A stretch of DNA of 64,000 nucleotides from Lujinxingia vulgaris (GCF_007997015.1 NZ_VOSM01000002.1:496001-560000); one strand, 5' to 3'; shown: positions 24,960 to 33,670, numbered from the stretch's first letter. Notes: generated by a model from the sequence alone, not told the origin. Translations and numbers: made by a program.

Positions 24960-26336
24960 ATGAACACCATCACGACGATCAATCCGGCCACCGAAGTGGC
25001 GATTCGCACCTATGAGCTGATGGGGGAGCGGGCCGCCTTTGAGAAGGTGGAGGCCTGCCATGCCGCGTTTCTCACCTGGCGAGCGAAGACGCACGAGGAG
25101 CGCGCCCCCTACCTCCGCGATATCGCCAAAACCCTGCGCAGCCACGCCGACCCACTCGCTGAGCTGATGACCCGGGAGACCGGCAAGTTGTTGCGCGATG
25201 GCAAGACCGAGGTCGAACTCTGCGCGCAGATCCTCGAGTACACCGCTGAACACGGCCCGGAGGAGCTGGCCGATGAGCCGCGTTCCCATAGCGGCGGCGA
25301 CAAAGAGGGCGTCGTGGCCTACTGCCCGATCGGCGTTGTCTACAGCATTCAGCCCTGGAACTTTCCGGTCTACCAGCCCGTGCGCGTGCTGGCCTCAAAT
25401 CTGATGGCCGGAAACGGGGTGATCCTCAAGCACGCCAGCATCTGCACGGGAAGCGGCCTGATGCTGCGCGACATCTGCCTGGAGGCCGGACTGCCCGAAG
25501 GGCTCTTTGATGTGGTGGTGGTCGACCACGACACCTCCGACGCGATCATCGCGCATGAGCGCGTGCGCGGCGTGACCATGACCGGAAGCGACGACGCCGG
25601 CCGCCACATCGCTCAGACCGCCGGCAAGCACCTTAAGAAGTCGGTGCTTGAGCTGGGATCCAACGACGCCTATCTCGTGCTCGAAGACGCCGACGTGCCC
25701 CTCGCCGTAAAGATGTGCGTTCAGGGGCGCATCTACAACAACGGCGAAACCTGCGTCTCGGCAAAACGCTTCGTCGTCACGGACGCCGTCTACGAGGCCT
25801 TCGTCGAGGGTTTTGTCGATGGCATGAAGGCGATCACGATGGGCGACCCGCGCGATGAGGAGAGTGAGCTGGGGCCGCTCTCAAGCAAGGAGCAGTTTGA
25901 GACCCTCTCGGAGCAGGTCACCCGCAGCCTGGAGGGCGGCGCGAGGCTTCTGTGTGGCGGTGTCCCGGAGAAAGGCCTCGGCTACTACTTCCCCGCCACG
26001 GTGCTGGTCGACTGCCAGCCGGGCACGCCCGCCTACGACGACGAGCTCTTCGGGCCGGTCGCCTCGATCATCAAGGCCCGCGACGACGAAGACGCCATGC
26101 GCATCGCCAACGACAGCCGCTACGGCCTCGGCGGGGCGATTTTCACCAGAGACCGGGACAAGGCCTTTCGGCTGGCGCGCGACCACTTCGATACCGGCAT
26201 GGTGCGCATCAATTTCTTCGGGACGGCCGACCCCAACATGCCCTTCGGCGGGGTGAAAGATTCGGGGTTCGGGCGAGAGCATGGGGGATTTGGGATGAAG
26301 GCATTTGTGAATGCGAAGGCGATCTTTTTTCCGTGA
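24960..26336 (+). CDS. NAD(P)-dependent aldehyde dehydrogenase, succinate-semialdehyde type
   Basis: An aldehyde dehydrogenase of 458 residues. The catalytic cysteine is in YNNGETCVSAKRF and the general-base glutamate in VLELGSNDAYLV; IQPWNFPVYQPVRVLASNL is the coenzyme/substrate tunnel stretch. The compact length and GSNDA are typical of the YneI/Sad and GabD1 group that oxidises succinate semialdehyde; substrate assignment is by resemblance only. GGGAG precedes the ATG by about 7 bp. It stands as its own transcription unit, with a hairpin after the stop and before the next gene on the same strand. Confidence 0.88.
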   Translation: MNTITTINPATEVAIRTYELMGERAAFEKVEACHAAFLTWRAKTHEERAPYLRDIAKTLRSHADPLAELMTRETGKLLRDGKTEVELCAQILEYTAEHGPEELADEPRSHSGGDKEGVVAYCPIGVVYSIQPWNFPVYQPVRVLASNLMAGNGVILKHASICTGSGLMLRDICLEAGLPEGLFDVVVVDHDTSDAIIAHERVRGVTMTGSDDAGRHIAQTAGKHLKKSVLELGSNDAYLVLEDADVPLAVKMCVQGRIYNNGETCVSAKRFVVTDAVYEAFVEGFVDGMKAITMGDPRDEESELGPLSSKEQFETLSEQVTRSLEGGARLLCGGVPEKGLGYYFPATVLVDCQPGTPAYDDELFGPVASIIKARDDEDAMRIANDSRYGLGGAIFTRDRDKAFRLARDHFDTGMVRINFFGTADPNMPFGGVKDSGFGREHGGFGMKAFVNAKAIFFP

Positions 26337-26386
26337 GGCGGGGGCGTGGTGTGCGTCGAGGGGGGAGGTCGGAGCAAGGGGAATGA

Positions 26387-26418
26387 AAGAGGCGTCAAAG
26401 CGTTATTCGGCGCCTCTT
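26387..26418 (+). terminator. Hairpin between aldehyde dehydrogenase and hydrolase genes
   Basis: Stem AAGAGGCG / CGCCTCTT with a 16-nt loop followed by CTGTTTCTT. It is a modest terminator just before the next start codon and could also attenuate the hydrolase. Confidence 0.5.
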
Positions 26419-26438
26419 CTGTTTCTTGCGAGTCCTTT

Positions 26439-27509
26439 ATGAACATGGTTCGAAAAGCCCTCCTGATCTCGATGCTGGTTCTGGTAGTGGCGCTCCTCAG
26501 CGCCGCGGTCTTTGTGTACGCCACCGGCCCCGAGCTTCCCGAAAACACCGACGCCCTGATCGACGATGTCCTGCAAGCCCCGCTGCCCGAGGTCGTGCGC
26601 GGGGAGCAAGGCTATGCGGAGTCCTCAGGCTGGACCATCTGGTACGAGCATCTGGAGCCCGCCGGCGAATCCAAAGGCGTGGTGATGCTGATCATGGGCA
26701 TCGCCACCGATTCGCTCTCCTGGCGCCAGGGCTTTATCGACACGTTTGTCGACGCCGGCTACGAGGTGATCCGCTTCGACAATCGGGGCACGGGCATGTC
26801 TGACTGGGAGGCGGATCTTGACCACGCCGCTCCCGACCAGGCCAGCGCCGAAGAAGGCTACGACCTCGCCGATATGGCCAACGACGCCCTCGCTGTTCTC
26901 GACGCCCTCGACATCGACCAGGCCCACCTGGTGGGCATGTCGATGGGCGGGATGATCGGTCAGGAGTTCGCCCTGAACTACCCCGAGCGTACCGCCTCGC
27001 TGACCTCGATCATGTCCTCGGGATTCGTCGACGATCCCGAGCTTGTGGCCATCTCCCACAATACCCTGCTCGACCTGCTGCGGGTCGGCCTGCGCTACGG
27101 CCTCAACGCCAGCGAGCGCGACATGATCAAGCTCAACATCGCCACCTTTGGTATTCTGCGTGGTGAGGCCGTCTACGAACTCGACACGGAGCCGATTGCT
27201 GCGAGTGTGCTCTACAACCTGCGCGAGCGCCGCGGATTTAATCCTCTGGCGCTCTACCAGCACCTGGAGGCCATTCGGCGCTCCGGCTCTCGCTACGAGC
27301 GTCTAACGCGTATGGAACCGCCAACCCTGGTCATTCACGGGGCATTGGACCCCATCGTGCCGATTCAACACGGGGAAGCCAGCGCGGCGGTGATGGCGAA
27401 TGCCAGTGTGCTGTGGATTGAGAATATGGGGCACGACATCGCGGAGCCGCATTTTGCGGGGGTGTCGGAGGCGATTCTTGCGCATATGCGGGGGCAGGAG
27501 GGCGGTTAA
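26439..27509 (+). CDS. Alpha/beta hydrolase with N-terminal membrane anchor or signal
   Basis: Catalytic triad: nucleophile Ser in GMSMGGMIG, Asp in HGALDPIVP, His in NMGHDIAEP. FDNRGTGMSD is the classic loop after strand 4 of the fold. The N-terminal 25 residues (KALLISMLVLVVALLSAAVF) are a hydrophobic helix, so the enzyme is exported or anchored with the catalytic part in the periplasm. The substrate, an ester, epoxide or lactone, is unknown. The start is the ATG before NMVRKA; the preceding open frame is not protein-like. Confidence 0.85.
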   Translation: MNMVRKALLISMLVLVVALLSAAVFVYATGPELPENTDALIDDVLQAPLPEVVRGEQGYAESSGWTIWYEHLEPAGESKGVVMLIMGIATDSLSWRQGFIDTFVDAGYEVIRFDNRGTGMSDWEADLDHAAPDQASAEEGYDLADMANDALAVLDALDIDQAHLVGMSMGGMIGQEFALNYPERTASLTSIMSSGFVDDPELVAISHNTLLDLLRVGLRYGLNASERDMIKLNIATFGILRGEAVYELDTEPIAASVLYNLRERRGFNPLALYQHLEAIRRSGSRYERLTRMEPPTLVIHGALDPIVPIQHGEASAAVMANASVLWIENMGHDIAEPHFAGVSEAILAHMRGQEGG

Positions 27510-27604
27510 AGAGGGAGATGGATGAGCGATGGTCCTTCGGTCGGCTCTGCGTGGCCAAAACCGATGGGGGATGCGCCCGAGTTCCCTAAAACGCGAGCAA
27601 AACC

Positions 27605-27818
27605 CATCGACTATGACAACGTGTCACGGTCGGGTGGGTGGCGAGGCGATGGCATGTTGCAAAATACCACGCTCACCTGGGGGGTAACCTGATGTATTGT
27701 GCCAAAATGTCACGCTCAGGTGGGGGTTAAGGTGATGGCATGTTGCAAAATACCACGCAGAGGTGGGGGTTAAGGTGATGCACTGTGCCAGAATGTCGAG
27801 TTTTAGGAGATTCGAGAC
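27605..27818. repeat. Five-unit tandem array, 43-bp period (copy 1)
   Basis: Units begin at 27605, 27648, 27691, 27734 and 27777. Middle units read GATGNNNTGTTGCAAAATAC then CACG.. and a G-rich tract; units 2 and 5 carry the variant TGTGCCAAAATGTC or TGTGCCAGAATGTC. The first unit holds the near-palindrome TGACAACGTGTCA and the last ends in TTTTAGGAGATTCG. The same layout recurs at 42060-42273. The period is not a multiple of three and there are no unique spacers, so it is neither coding nor CRISPR. Confidence 0.85.
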
Positions 27819-27844
27819 GATGCCCGGTCGCCTCCAACCTCGGA

Positions 27845-27885
27845 GCGGCAGCCAACTCCCAGCCCATGATTGAAAAATAAAAAAA
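27845..27885. repeat. Short dispersed element (copy 1) next to a terminator
   Basis: GCGGCAGCCAACTCCCAGCC followed by CATGATTGAAAAATAAAAA. Close relatives lie at 43036-43075 and 43165-43200. It abuts the terminator hairpin at 27880. Confidence 0.6.
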
Positions 27886-27921
27886 CGCCGGTTCCGGGGC
27901 GGGAACTCGCGGCGTTTTTTT
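27880..27921 (-). terminator. Bidirectional intrinsic terminator
   Basis: Stem AAAAAACGCCG / CGGCGTTTTTT with an inner GTTCC/GGAAC, flanked by A and T runs. It ends the coiled-coil protein gene on the minus strand. Confidence 0.85.
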
Positions 27922-27993
27922 CGTTCAGATGAAGCTATGGGGTGGGCCATGCCTGGCAGGGCGATGGCCCTGGGGGAGCCGAGGGGCCGGGGA

Positions 27994-28821
27994 TTATGCC
28001 GGCTGAGGGGCCGGCTCCCAATCCTCAACCACCATCGGGTCGGGAACCTCGCCAGCGAGCTCCTCGCCGCTCTGCGGGTCGATGTCGGAGACGGGGCGAT
28101 GGCGAGCGCGTGCCTCGGTGACGCGGCGCTGCTGGTCGCGGAGCGGGGCCACCAGGGTGTCGAGGGCGCGGGAGGCCTCGGCGGGGGAGGTCTGCGCGAG
28201 GGTCAGGGCGTGGTGCAGGGCCGTGACGAGTACGCTGCAGGTGGCCTCGTGCAGGGCCTCGCGCTCGGCGCGCACCTTATCAAAGGTCATGGCGGTGGTG
28301 TCCTGGCGGTTGAGCTCTTTCTCGAACGCCTCAAGCTGGCGCTCCAGACGCTCGATGCCTTTGGAGATGCCCAGCAGCTCGGCCTCGTTTGAAAACTCGG
28401 CGTGGTGACGCTGCAGCATGGACTGCAACATGCTCAGCTCCACCTCGTAGCTCTGGTGGGTGATGGGGCGCAGTCCGCCCGGGAAGAATTCTTGAAGATA
28501 ACGCTCGGCCGCGTCGACCACCGGGTCGCCCTTATCGCCGACGGTATGCGCCTGCACCATCTGGTAAATCGCCGACACCTGGCGGTCGATCTCCGCATCC
28601 AACTTCGCCGAGTCGCCGCGCGCCGTGCTCTGCGTGTTCTGCGCTTTGACCCAGGCCAGCTCCACCTCCTGGGTGGCTTCGGCCTGCTTGAGCGCCCGCG
28701 CAATCGCCTCGCTCAGCGGCTCGACCTTCTGGTCGGCGGCCAGCTCGGCCATCAACCCCAGCGCGAAGCGGTGGCGGCCGGTGGGCATGCGTTTAAGGGA
28801 TAAAAACTCATGGATCATCAT
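27994..28821 (-). CDS. Hypothetical coiled-coil-rich cytoplasmic protein
   Basis: No family recognised. About 275 residues, mostly helical and charged, with long heptad-like stretches (GIERLERQLEAFEKELNRQD, RALKQAEATQEVELAWVKAQ) and a C-terminal acidic-proline tail (GEVPDPMVVEDWEPAPQPA). There is no signal peptide or membrane segment. The start is chosen at the first of two adjacent ATG codons, with GAGG 6 bp upstream; an ATG at 28875 would add 18 residues without a ribosome site. It is flanked by repeat-rich intergenic DNA on both sides. Confidence 0.7.
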   Translation of the reverse strand: MMIHEFLSLKRMPTGRHRFALGLMAELAADQKVEPLSEAIARALKQAEATQEVELAWVKAQNTQSTARGDSAKLDAEIDRQVSAIYQMVQAHTVGDKGDPVVDAAERYLQEFFPGGLRPITHQSYEVELSMLQSMLQRHHAEFSNEAELLGISKGIERLERQLEAFEKELNRQDTTAMTFDKVRAEREALHEATCSVLVTALHHALTLAQTSPAEASRALDTLVAPLRDQQRRVTEARARHRPVSDIDPQSGEELAGEVPDPMVVEDWEPAPQPA

Positions 28822-28920
28822 CACTAACCTCGCCATTGCGTTGGCGAGCCCATCGCCCCTCAATATGCCCACCATGGGCGTTTAGGGGTGATACGGCCGG
28901 CTCGCAAAGATTCAGAAAGC

Positions 28921-28979
28921 CCGCACGTCTAAGACGTGCGGATGCCCCGGAACATCGTGCTGCGCCAAAGGGCAGCACG
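28921..28979. repeat. Two adjacent perfect hairpins
   Basis: CCGCACGTC-TAA-GACGTGCGG (28921-28941) and CGTGCTGC-gccaaagg-GCAGCACG (28956-28979). Neither has a T-tract. They lie in the 400-bp gap before the HEPN cassette and look like REP-type palindromes or structured RNA. Confidence 0.6.
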
Positions 28980-29218
28980 TGCGAGATCCCCCTACGGCGT
29001 AGCTGACGGATCTGCGTGAGTTGGAGAACGGTAAAAGGGGTGGGTGGGAGGTGTCAATGGGGAGCGCACGCCCCGAAGCGAGGTTCGGCGAGGAAAGGCG
29101 TAGGGGAGTGCAGGATGCGGGGTCCGGGTTCTGGGAATGGGGCACGCATTGCGTGTCTTTTCCCATCGAGTGCTTTACTCTGACGGCGACCTATCGTCCC
29201 CAATTCCCTGGAAAAACC

Positions 29219-29566
29219 ATGACGACTCAAGAACAGCCCTCCGCAAACCAGCGCCCGTCAATTTCGGAATACGCCAATCAGATGGCAAGAGCACACGTTG
29301 ATGAGGAGCTGGGTGACATCGCGGTGTATCTCTCATGCGAAGGGGATGAGGTGCGGCTGATCGAAGTGGCAGAACATGCCCCGAAAAGTGAGGACCCATT
29401 GCCATTTCATTTCGCGGCCCAGCCGGAGCGTCAGTTGTACTATCCCGTGGTCATCTTGTTGGTGAACGCTGATGCCTGGAATGAAAGCGTTGATAAGAGC
29501 GAACTTTTGCCTGACGGATGGCAGATTGACGAGTTTGTGCGCTTTGACGGGAGCGATGCGTCGTGA
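29219..29566 (+). CDS. Small conserved-type protein, partner of a HEPN gene
   Basis: A 115-residue acidic soluble protein. The central part (VRLIEVAEHAPKSEDPLPFH then YYPVVILLVNADAW and LLPDGW) has the feel of a small family that I recall upstream of HEPN genes, but I cannot name it. It is not a MNT nucleotidyltransferase: no GSxxxxxxxxxD motif. Its stop overlaps the next start by 4 bp (GTGA), so the two are translationally coupled. It may be the antitoxin or regulatory half of a toxin-antitoxin-like pair. The start is the ATG after CCTGGAAAAACC; the frame open upstream to 29021 is not convincing. Confidence 0.65.
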   Translation: MTTQEQPSANQRPSISEYANQMARAHVDEELGDIAVYLSCEGDEVRLIEVAEHAPKSEDPLPFHFAAQPERQLYYPVVILLVNADAWNESVDKSELLPDGWQIDEFVRFDGSDAS

Positions 29567-30090
29567 CCGTGACGCGAGACCAGCGCGAAGCGTGGGCAAG
29601 CGCTTATGTGGATCAGGCGCGGGAAGATCTGCGTGTAGCGCAGATGCTGCAAGGACGGCACCCCTCAGTGCTGGCTATGCTCTTGCAGATGGTCTTTGAA
29701 AAGCTGGCCAAAGCCGCGCTGCTCTACAGTAAGAAGATCGACGTTGAGGACGCGCAACGTACGCATAAAGCCGCAGAATCGTTAATGGCAATTTTTCGTA
29801 CCAATCCCCGATTTCTGGGAGTGTTTCCGGGAAAATCTCAACGTCGTTGGTTGCCAACTGCTCAACTTGTCGCTGAGCTTACGCGCTTGCATCCCCAAAT
29901 CGCGCGTGGCGGGCCTCATCTGGAGTATCCCTGGGAACGAGAGGACGGCACGATTGGGGTACCTGCGCGGGATCTAGAGCCATTGCTGGAAAGTCTCTGG
30001 GGTTCACCGCAGGGCCAGCTTAAACGGCTTAGTGACCTGTTTACGTTCGCGCGTGTGTTGGCGGATAACGCGGAGAATGTTTTCGGGTAA
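29563..30090 (+). CDS. HEPN-domain protein
   Basis: A 175-residue helical protein. Its N-terminal half (QAREDLRVAQMLQGRHPSVL, then MLLQMVFEKLAKAALLYS) matches HEPN domains, which are often RNases or RNA-binding partners of nucleotidyltransferases in toxin-antitoxin and defence modules. The canonical RxxxxH catalytic motif is not obvious, so nuclease activity is doubtful. The GTG start overlaps the upstream gene's stop by 4 bp. It converges on the DUF1707 gene, with a small inverted repeat between them (30118-30132). Confidence 0.7.
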   Translation: MTVTRDQREAWASAYVDQAREDLRVAQMLQGRHPSVLAMLLQMVFEKLAKAALLYSKKIDVEDAQRTHKAAESLMAIFRTNPRFLGVFPGKSQRRWLPTAQLVAELTRLHPQIARGGPHLEYPWEREDGTIGVPARDLEPLLESLWGSPQGQLKRLSDLFTFARVLADNAENVFG

Positions 30091-30134
30091 GCGTGCCTGA
30101 CACGCGTCTCCGGGTGTTTGCGCGGCGCGCAAGC

Positions 30135-30749
30135 CTACTTCCGCTTGCGACGCTTCTTCTTGGAAGCCTTGCACTTCACGCTTCCCATCAGCGCAAAGCC
30201 GGTCAGTCGCACGACGGGCGCGCCGGGCTTCACGTCGCGATCTTTGCCGGAGAAGGAGGCCAGAATTGGGACGCCCGCCGCCTCCACGGCCACGCCCCGC
30301 GGCACCAGAATATCGAGCTCGCCAAAGGCGACGGTGCAGCGAACCTCCAGCACGCCGGAGCTAAAGTCGGCCTCGCTAAGATCGATCCTGGCGTCGCCAA
30401 AGAACACCCCCGCGTCGATCCGGGAGGGCGCGGGACCGTCGACGGTGCGCCTGGTGTTCGAAAATATACAAAGCACGCCCATGGGCGCTTCGGCCCACCC
30501 CAACTCACCAGGCGCCTCGTGTGGGACCAGCTCGCCAGAGTTCTCGTCGGGCAGATCGTCAACAAGCACCAGGAGGTGTTCGCGTTTCTCGGCGCGGCTG
30601 GCGAGCTCCAGACGTTCGTCGAGCTCGTCCAGGGTGAGGAGGTCGTCGGCGTAGGCCTGCTGAAGACGCTCGATGGTCTCCTCACGGGCCGGGCCGAGGT
30701 GGTTGCGACGGGCGCTGGGGACGCGGTCGGGGGGGAGGTTTTTGGGCAT
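30135..30749 (-). CDS. DUF1707 / LiaF-like domain protein
   Basis: The N-terminal ~55 residues are a DUF1707 module (LGPAREETIERLQQAYADDL then LTLDELDERL). The C-terminal half (GVFFGDARIDLSEADF and GVLEVRCTVAFGELDILVPR) is the beta-helical LiaF-like cell-wall-stress response fold. There is no membrane helix between the two, which is unusual for membrane-embedded relatives. It ends in a Lys/Arg-rich tail. Probable role: sensing or regulation linked to the envelope. It lies 43 bp downstream of the AIPR gene on the same strand and might be co-transcribed with the defence island by chance. Confidence 0.75.
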   Translation of the reverse strand: MPKNLPPDRVPSARRNHLGPAREETIERLQQAYADDLLTLDELDERLELASRAEKREHLLVLVDDLPDENSGELVPHEAPGELGWAEAPMGVLCIFSNTRRTVDGPAPSRIDAGVFFGDARIDLSEADFSSGVLEVRCTVAFGELDILVPRGVAVEAAGVPILASFSGKDRDVKPGAPVVRLTGFALMGSVKCKASKKKRRKRK

Positions 30750-30792
30750 CGGGGGGCCGGGCGTGGGGGCTGGTGGGCGCTGCGAAGACGTC

Positions 30793-32463
30793 TTAACTGG
30801 TCGCCGTGAGATGTTCGATCAAGTCCGCGCGCCGGAAGGTCGCGGCGAGTTGTTGGAGGGAGATGTCGCGCTTGCCGTAGAGGAGGGTCAGCGCTCGCTC
30901 GATGTCTTCGATGGCGTTTTCAAAGTAGGTGTCGCCCTGGCGCTCAATATGTTCCACGGCGCTGGTGAAGTTCTGGTGGGTGATCGTGGGCGGGTTGCCG
31001 AGATCGCGAAGCAGGCTTTGCCCCATTTGCATGGCGGCGAAGCAGGACGCGTAGCGCACAAAAGCAGGGTCGCTCTCATGGGGGCGCTTACGGCGGTTTT
31101 CGGCGATGCGATAGAGGAGGACTGCCACAATGACCTGTGCGCCGGTGAGGTCGTCGGTGAAGATGACGTCGTAGAGTTTTCCAAAATGCTCGCGGCTGAA
31201 GTAGCGGGCCTGATGGGGGCGTCGCCGCCAGACCGCCAGCACGGCTTCGGCGGCGGTGCCGGAGCTGATGTCGGTGTGGCGCGCGGAGGCATCGCTGCGC
31301 TTTCGGCGGTAGGTGTATCCGAGCTGGTCGATGTCGAGCTCCAGGCGTTGTTGCATGGCCTCGTTGGCGCGCAAATCACGTAAATCCACCGGGTTCTGGC
31401 TGTTGGTCGCGTAGGTGATGCGGCGCACCAGATCGTCGTTTTCGCTGGGGAGCTTGTAGAGGCGGACCATCACCGACGCCGGGGCCTCATTATGAATGGT
31501 GCGTTGCGAGAGGGTGCGCGCGATGGTCATCGCGGTCTGGCCACCGTTGATGATCTGCAGGTTTTTGACGTTAACGGTGAGGTCTTCCTTCTGGAACGCG
31601 TTAAATGTGAAGTCATCACACGTCATGGTGATGCCGTTGTTGTAAAAGTAGAAGTTACTGCGGTCCTCGCTCTCCAGCGTGTGTTGAATGTCCTCGTTGA
31701 CCCGGTTTCGGTGAAGGCCGAGGTAGCGGCGGATGTTGCGCTCCAGAAGGCGCTCCCCGTGGCGCGCGATAAGGTCGGCGATGGCCTCCACCTGCATGCG
31801 GCCGACCAACACGCGGCTGTAGTTGAGGTCCTCCACGATAGACTTGCCCGCGAGGTTGAGCTTTTCATCGACCGGGCGGCTGTTGAGCTGAAGACCCACC
31901 AGGGTGTCGTGGTTGCAATGCTCGAAGCTGACGCGGTCTTGCAGGCCAAAGGCGTCGATGGCTTCTTGCCCCTCGGCGTTCCACGAAAGGCCGTTGTTGC
32001 AGGCGATGACGCGCACGAAGGGGATGTAGCCTTCACGGATCAGGCTGCGGGTATCTTCGACGCGGGCACGCAGGCGATCGTTGATGTGGGCGAGCTTCGC
32101 GCCCGGATCGAGCATGTGGCGAAGGGCCTCAATCGCGGTCTTGATGGCGGTCGCGGGAAAGTTCGACTGACCATCCAGCCGCTTCTTATATTTGGCTTGA
32201 AAGAGCGTGACCGTGAACTCGCCATCCACCACCTCAGAGACGTGAAATGCGTCGATTCCAAAATCTCCACCGCCCTCGGTAAGCGCGTCGAAGGCGTCGT
32301 CGTCTTCGAGATCGAGGAGGGATTTGACGCAGAGGTAGACGAAGGCCAGGGACTTGAGCCGTGTTTCATCGCGGGATACGCCCAGCTCCGCAGTGGCGCG
32401 TTCGGCGAGTGTTTCGGCAAGGCCAGTGACGCGTTGGTCGATGATCGAGGCGTTGATGTCCAT
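30793..32463 (-). CDS. AIPR family abortive-infection phage resistance protein
   Basis: A 556-residue protein with AIPR-family hallmarks FYFYNNGIT (271-279) and QIINGGQT (303-310). The N-terminal GGGDFGIDAF..LFQAKYK (65-93) has the GxID..QAK pattern of a PD-(D/E)xK nuclease fold. AIPR proteins are linked to abortive infection against phages; the nuclease reading is inference. It lies downstream of a type I restriction operon and an FRG gene on the same strand, separated by a 316-bp gap that contains a stray copy of the hsdR tail. The start is the ATG before DINASI. Confidence 0.85.
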   Translation of the reverse strand: MDINASIIDQRVTGLAETLAERATAELGVSRDETRLKSLAFVYLCVKSLLDLEDDDAFDALTEGGGDFGIDAFHVSEVVDGEFTVTLFQAKYKKRLDGQSNFPATAIKTAIEALRHMLDPGAKLAHINDRLRARVEDTRSLIREGYIPFVRVIACNNGLSWNAEGQEAIDAFGLQDRVSFEHCNHDTLVGLQLNSRPVDEKLNLAGKSIVEDLNYSRVLVGRMQVEAIADLIARHGERLLERNIRRYLGLHRNRVNEDIQHTLESEDRSNFYFYNNGITMTCDDFTFNAFQKEDLTVNVKNLQIINGGQTAMTIARTLSQRTIHNEAPASVMVRLYKLPSENDDLVRRITYATNSQNPVDLRDLRANEAMQQRLELDIDQLGYTYRRKRSDASARHTDISSGTAAEAVLAVWRRRPHQARYFSREHFGKLYDVIFTDDLTGAQVIVAVLLYRIAENRRKRPHESDPAFVRYASCFAAMQMGQSLLRDLGNPPTITHQNFTSAVEHIERQGDTYFENAIEDIERALTLLYGKRDISLQQLAATFRRADLIEHLTATS

Positions 32464-32663
32464 GCGGTGAGCTCCGGAGCGTGGGTGTCAGCCGCCCTTC
32501 GGGCGTGGGATCACCACGGTAGAAGGGGGACTTACAGGCTTGCCGCACTTTGGGTGGGGACGCAACAAAGGTCACGTGGTGAGATTGACTCACGAGGTGG
32601 ATGGAGCTTGGGGGCTGTCGGAGTGCGGAGGTTGGGAGAGGCGTGTGGGAAAATGGTTAGCCC

Positions 32664-32697
32664 AACACCCCCACCAGCTCCGCAACCACCCGAAACT
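32664..32697 (-). pseudogene. Duplicated remnant of the hsdR 3' end
   Basis: A 34-bp segment matches 33780-33813, within the last codons of hsdR, with one mismatch. On the minus strand it encodes FRVVAELVGV followed by LG and a stop, against FRVVAELVGVLM in hsdR. It lies on the far side of the FRG gene, so the two copies bracket it. The rest of the 32464-32779 gap has no gene. Confidence 0.75.
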
Positions 32698-32779
32698 CCG
32701 CCGCCAGTTTTGCATATTGTTTGATAATGGGTTTGAGCTGTAAGCAATTGTATGGGGATGCATGAGCAGCTAGCCAACG

Positions 32780-33670
32780 TCATTTCTTGAAATTTTTACT
32801 GAATCCTTCGATGTCGGGGAAAAGTTTTCGATAGTCAAAGTCAAAAAGGGGAATCCATAACTTGTTGAGTTGCTGTTTGAGTTCGGGAGTTATGGCGAGA
32901 GCTATGGAGTGGCGTTCGCGATGCGCAAGAGAGCCCCATTCGTATTTGTCTGTCTCACTAAACAGAAAGATGGAATGTTGGGCAGCAATGCGAGGGACGA
33001 GCGGAGATGGAATCCACGCGAATGGGCTATATCCATCTTCAGATCTCGTAAAGGTTCGGTTCCTGATTAGTTCGTGAACCGGGATAGAGTCCCAAGGGGT
33101 GTCTGGTTTGTATTGGGCTTTGAAATCTTTAATAGGTTTGAGGTTGGGGTCGGATAGGTCAAAGTCGTTGAGATTAATTTTTGTCATGTTTTCGTTGGCG
33201 TGGCTAATGTGAGAGACGTCGCTTCGGTCGATCCCAATAACTACACCTGTTTTGTCTAAATGTTCTTCAGGTATTGAAGTGATCCACAATGCAAACCAAA
33301 AGCTGAAGCTAAAGTCTATCAGCCTAGTAGGGATGCCGTAGTGTTGAAGTTTTGCTAATAATTCTAGTTCGCACAGACGCCGACCTTCATGGAATTGAAA
33401 TCCGTGTTCTGTTGCTTGCGCGAGAATTTTTTGTTCTTCGAATGTGATGTCTCGCTCTGTTGGGTGCTTGTTCTCGGTATCAATGTGGCGATATAAGCTG
33501 CTATTGATTTTCCAACTTATGTCTGCTTGGCCCCTCCAGTAAAATATGTTGTTTGTGTATGACGGATTGCGTTCTTGATACGTGGATTGGGTGATAACTG
33601 CAATTGTCTCATCAATGTTTTTGGGAGCAGGAACGGTTCCGAAGACTTCAGTCTCGACTTGGGTAGTCAT
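32780..33670 (-). CDS. FRG-domain protein in defence island
   Basis: A 296-residue protein with the FRG signature FYWRGQ at 43-48 and LLAKLQHYGIPTRLIDFS at ~104-121. FRG domains (named for the F-x-x-W-R-G-like residues) recur in phage-defence islands; their biochemical activity is not settled. The gene is visibly AT-richer than the core genes, which suggests recent transfer. It is immediately downstream of hsdR on the same strand and is framed by a duplicated piece of the hsdR tail. GAGA precedes the ATG. Confidence 0.85.
   Translation of the reverse strand: MTTQVETEVFGTVPAPKNIDETIAVITQSTYQERNPSYTNNIFYWRGQADISWKINSSLYRHIDTENKHPTERDITFEEQKILAQATEHGFQFHEGRRLCELELLAKLQHYGIPTRLIDFSFSFWFALWITSIPEEHLDKTGVVIGIDRSDVSHISHANENMTKINLNDFDLSDPNLKPIKDFKAQYKPDTPWDSIPVHELIRNRTFTRSEDGYSPFAWIPSPLVPRIAAQHSIFLFSETDKYEWGSLAHRERHSIALAITPELKQQLNKLWIPLFDFDYRKLFPDIEGFSKNFKK

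Noticed and set aside
27605-27818. CRISPR array
   Set aside because: Units are contiguous 43-bp repeats without unique spacers, and no cas genes are in the window.
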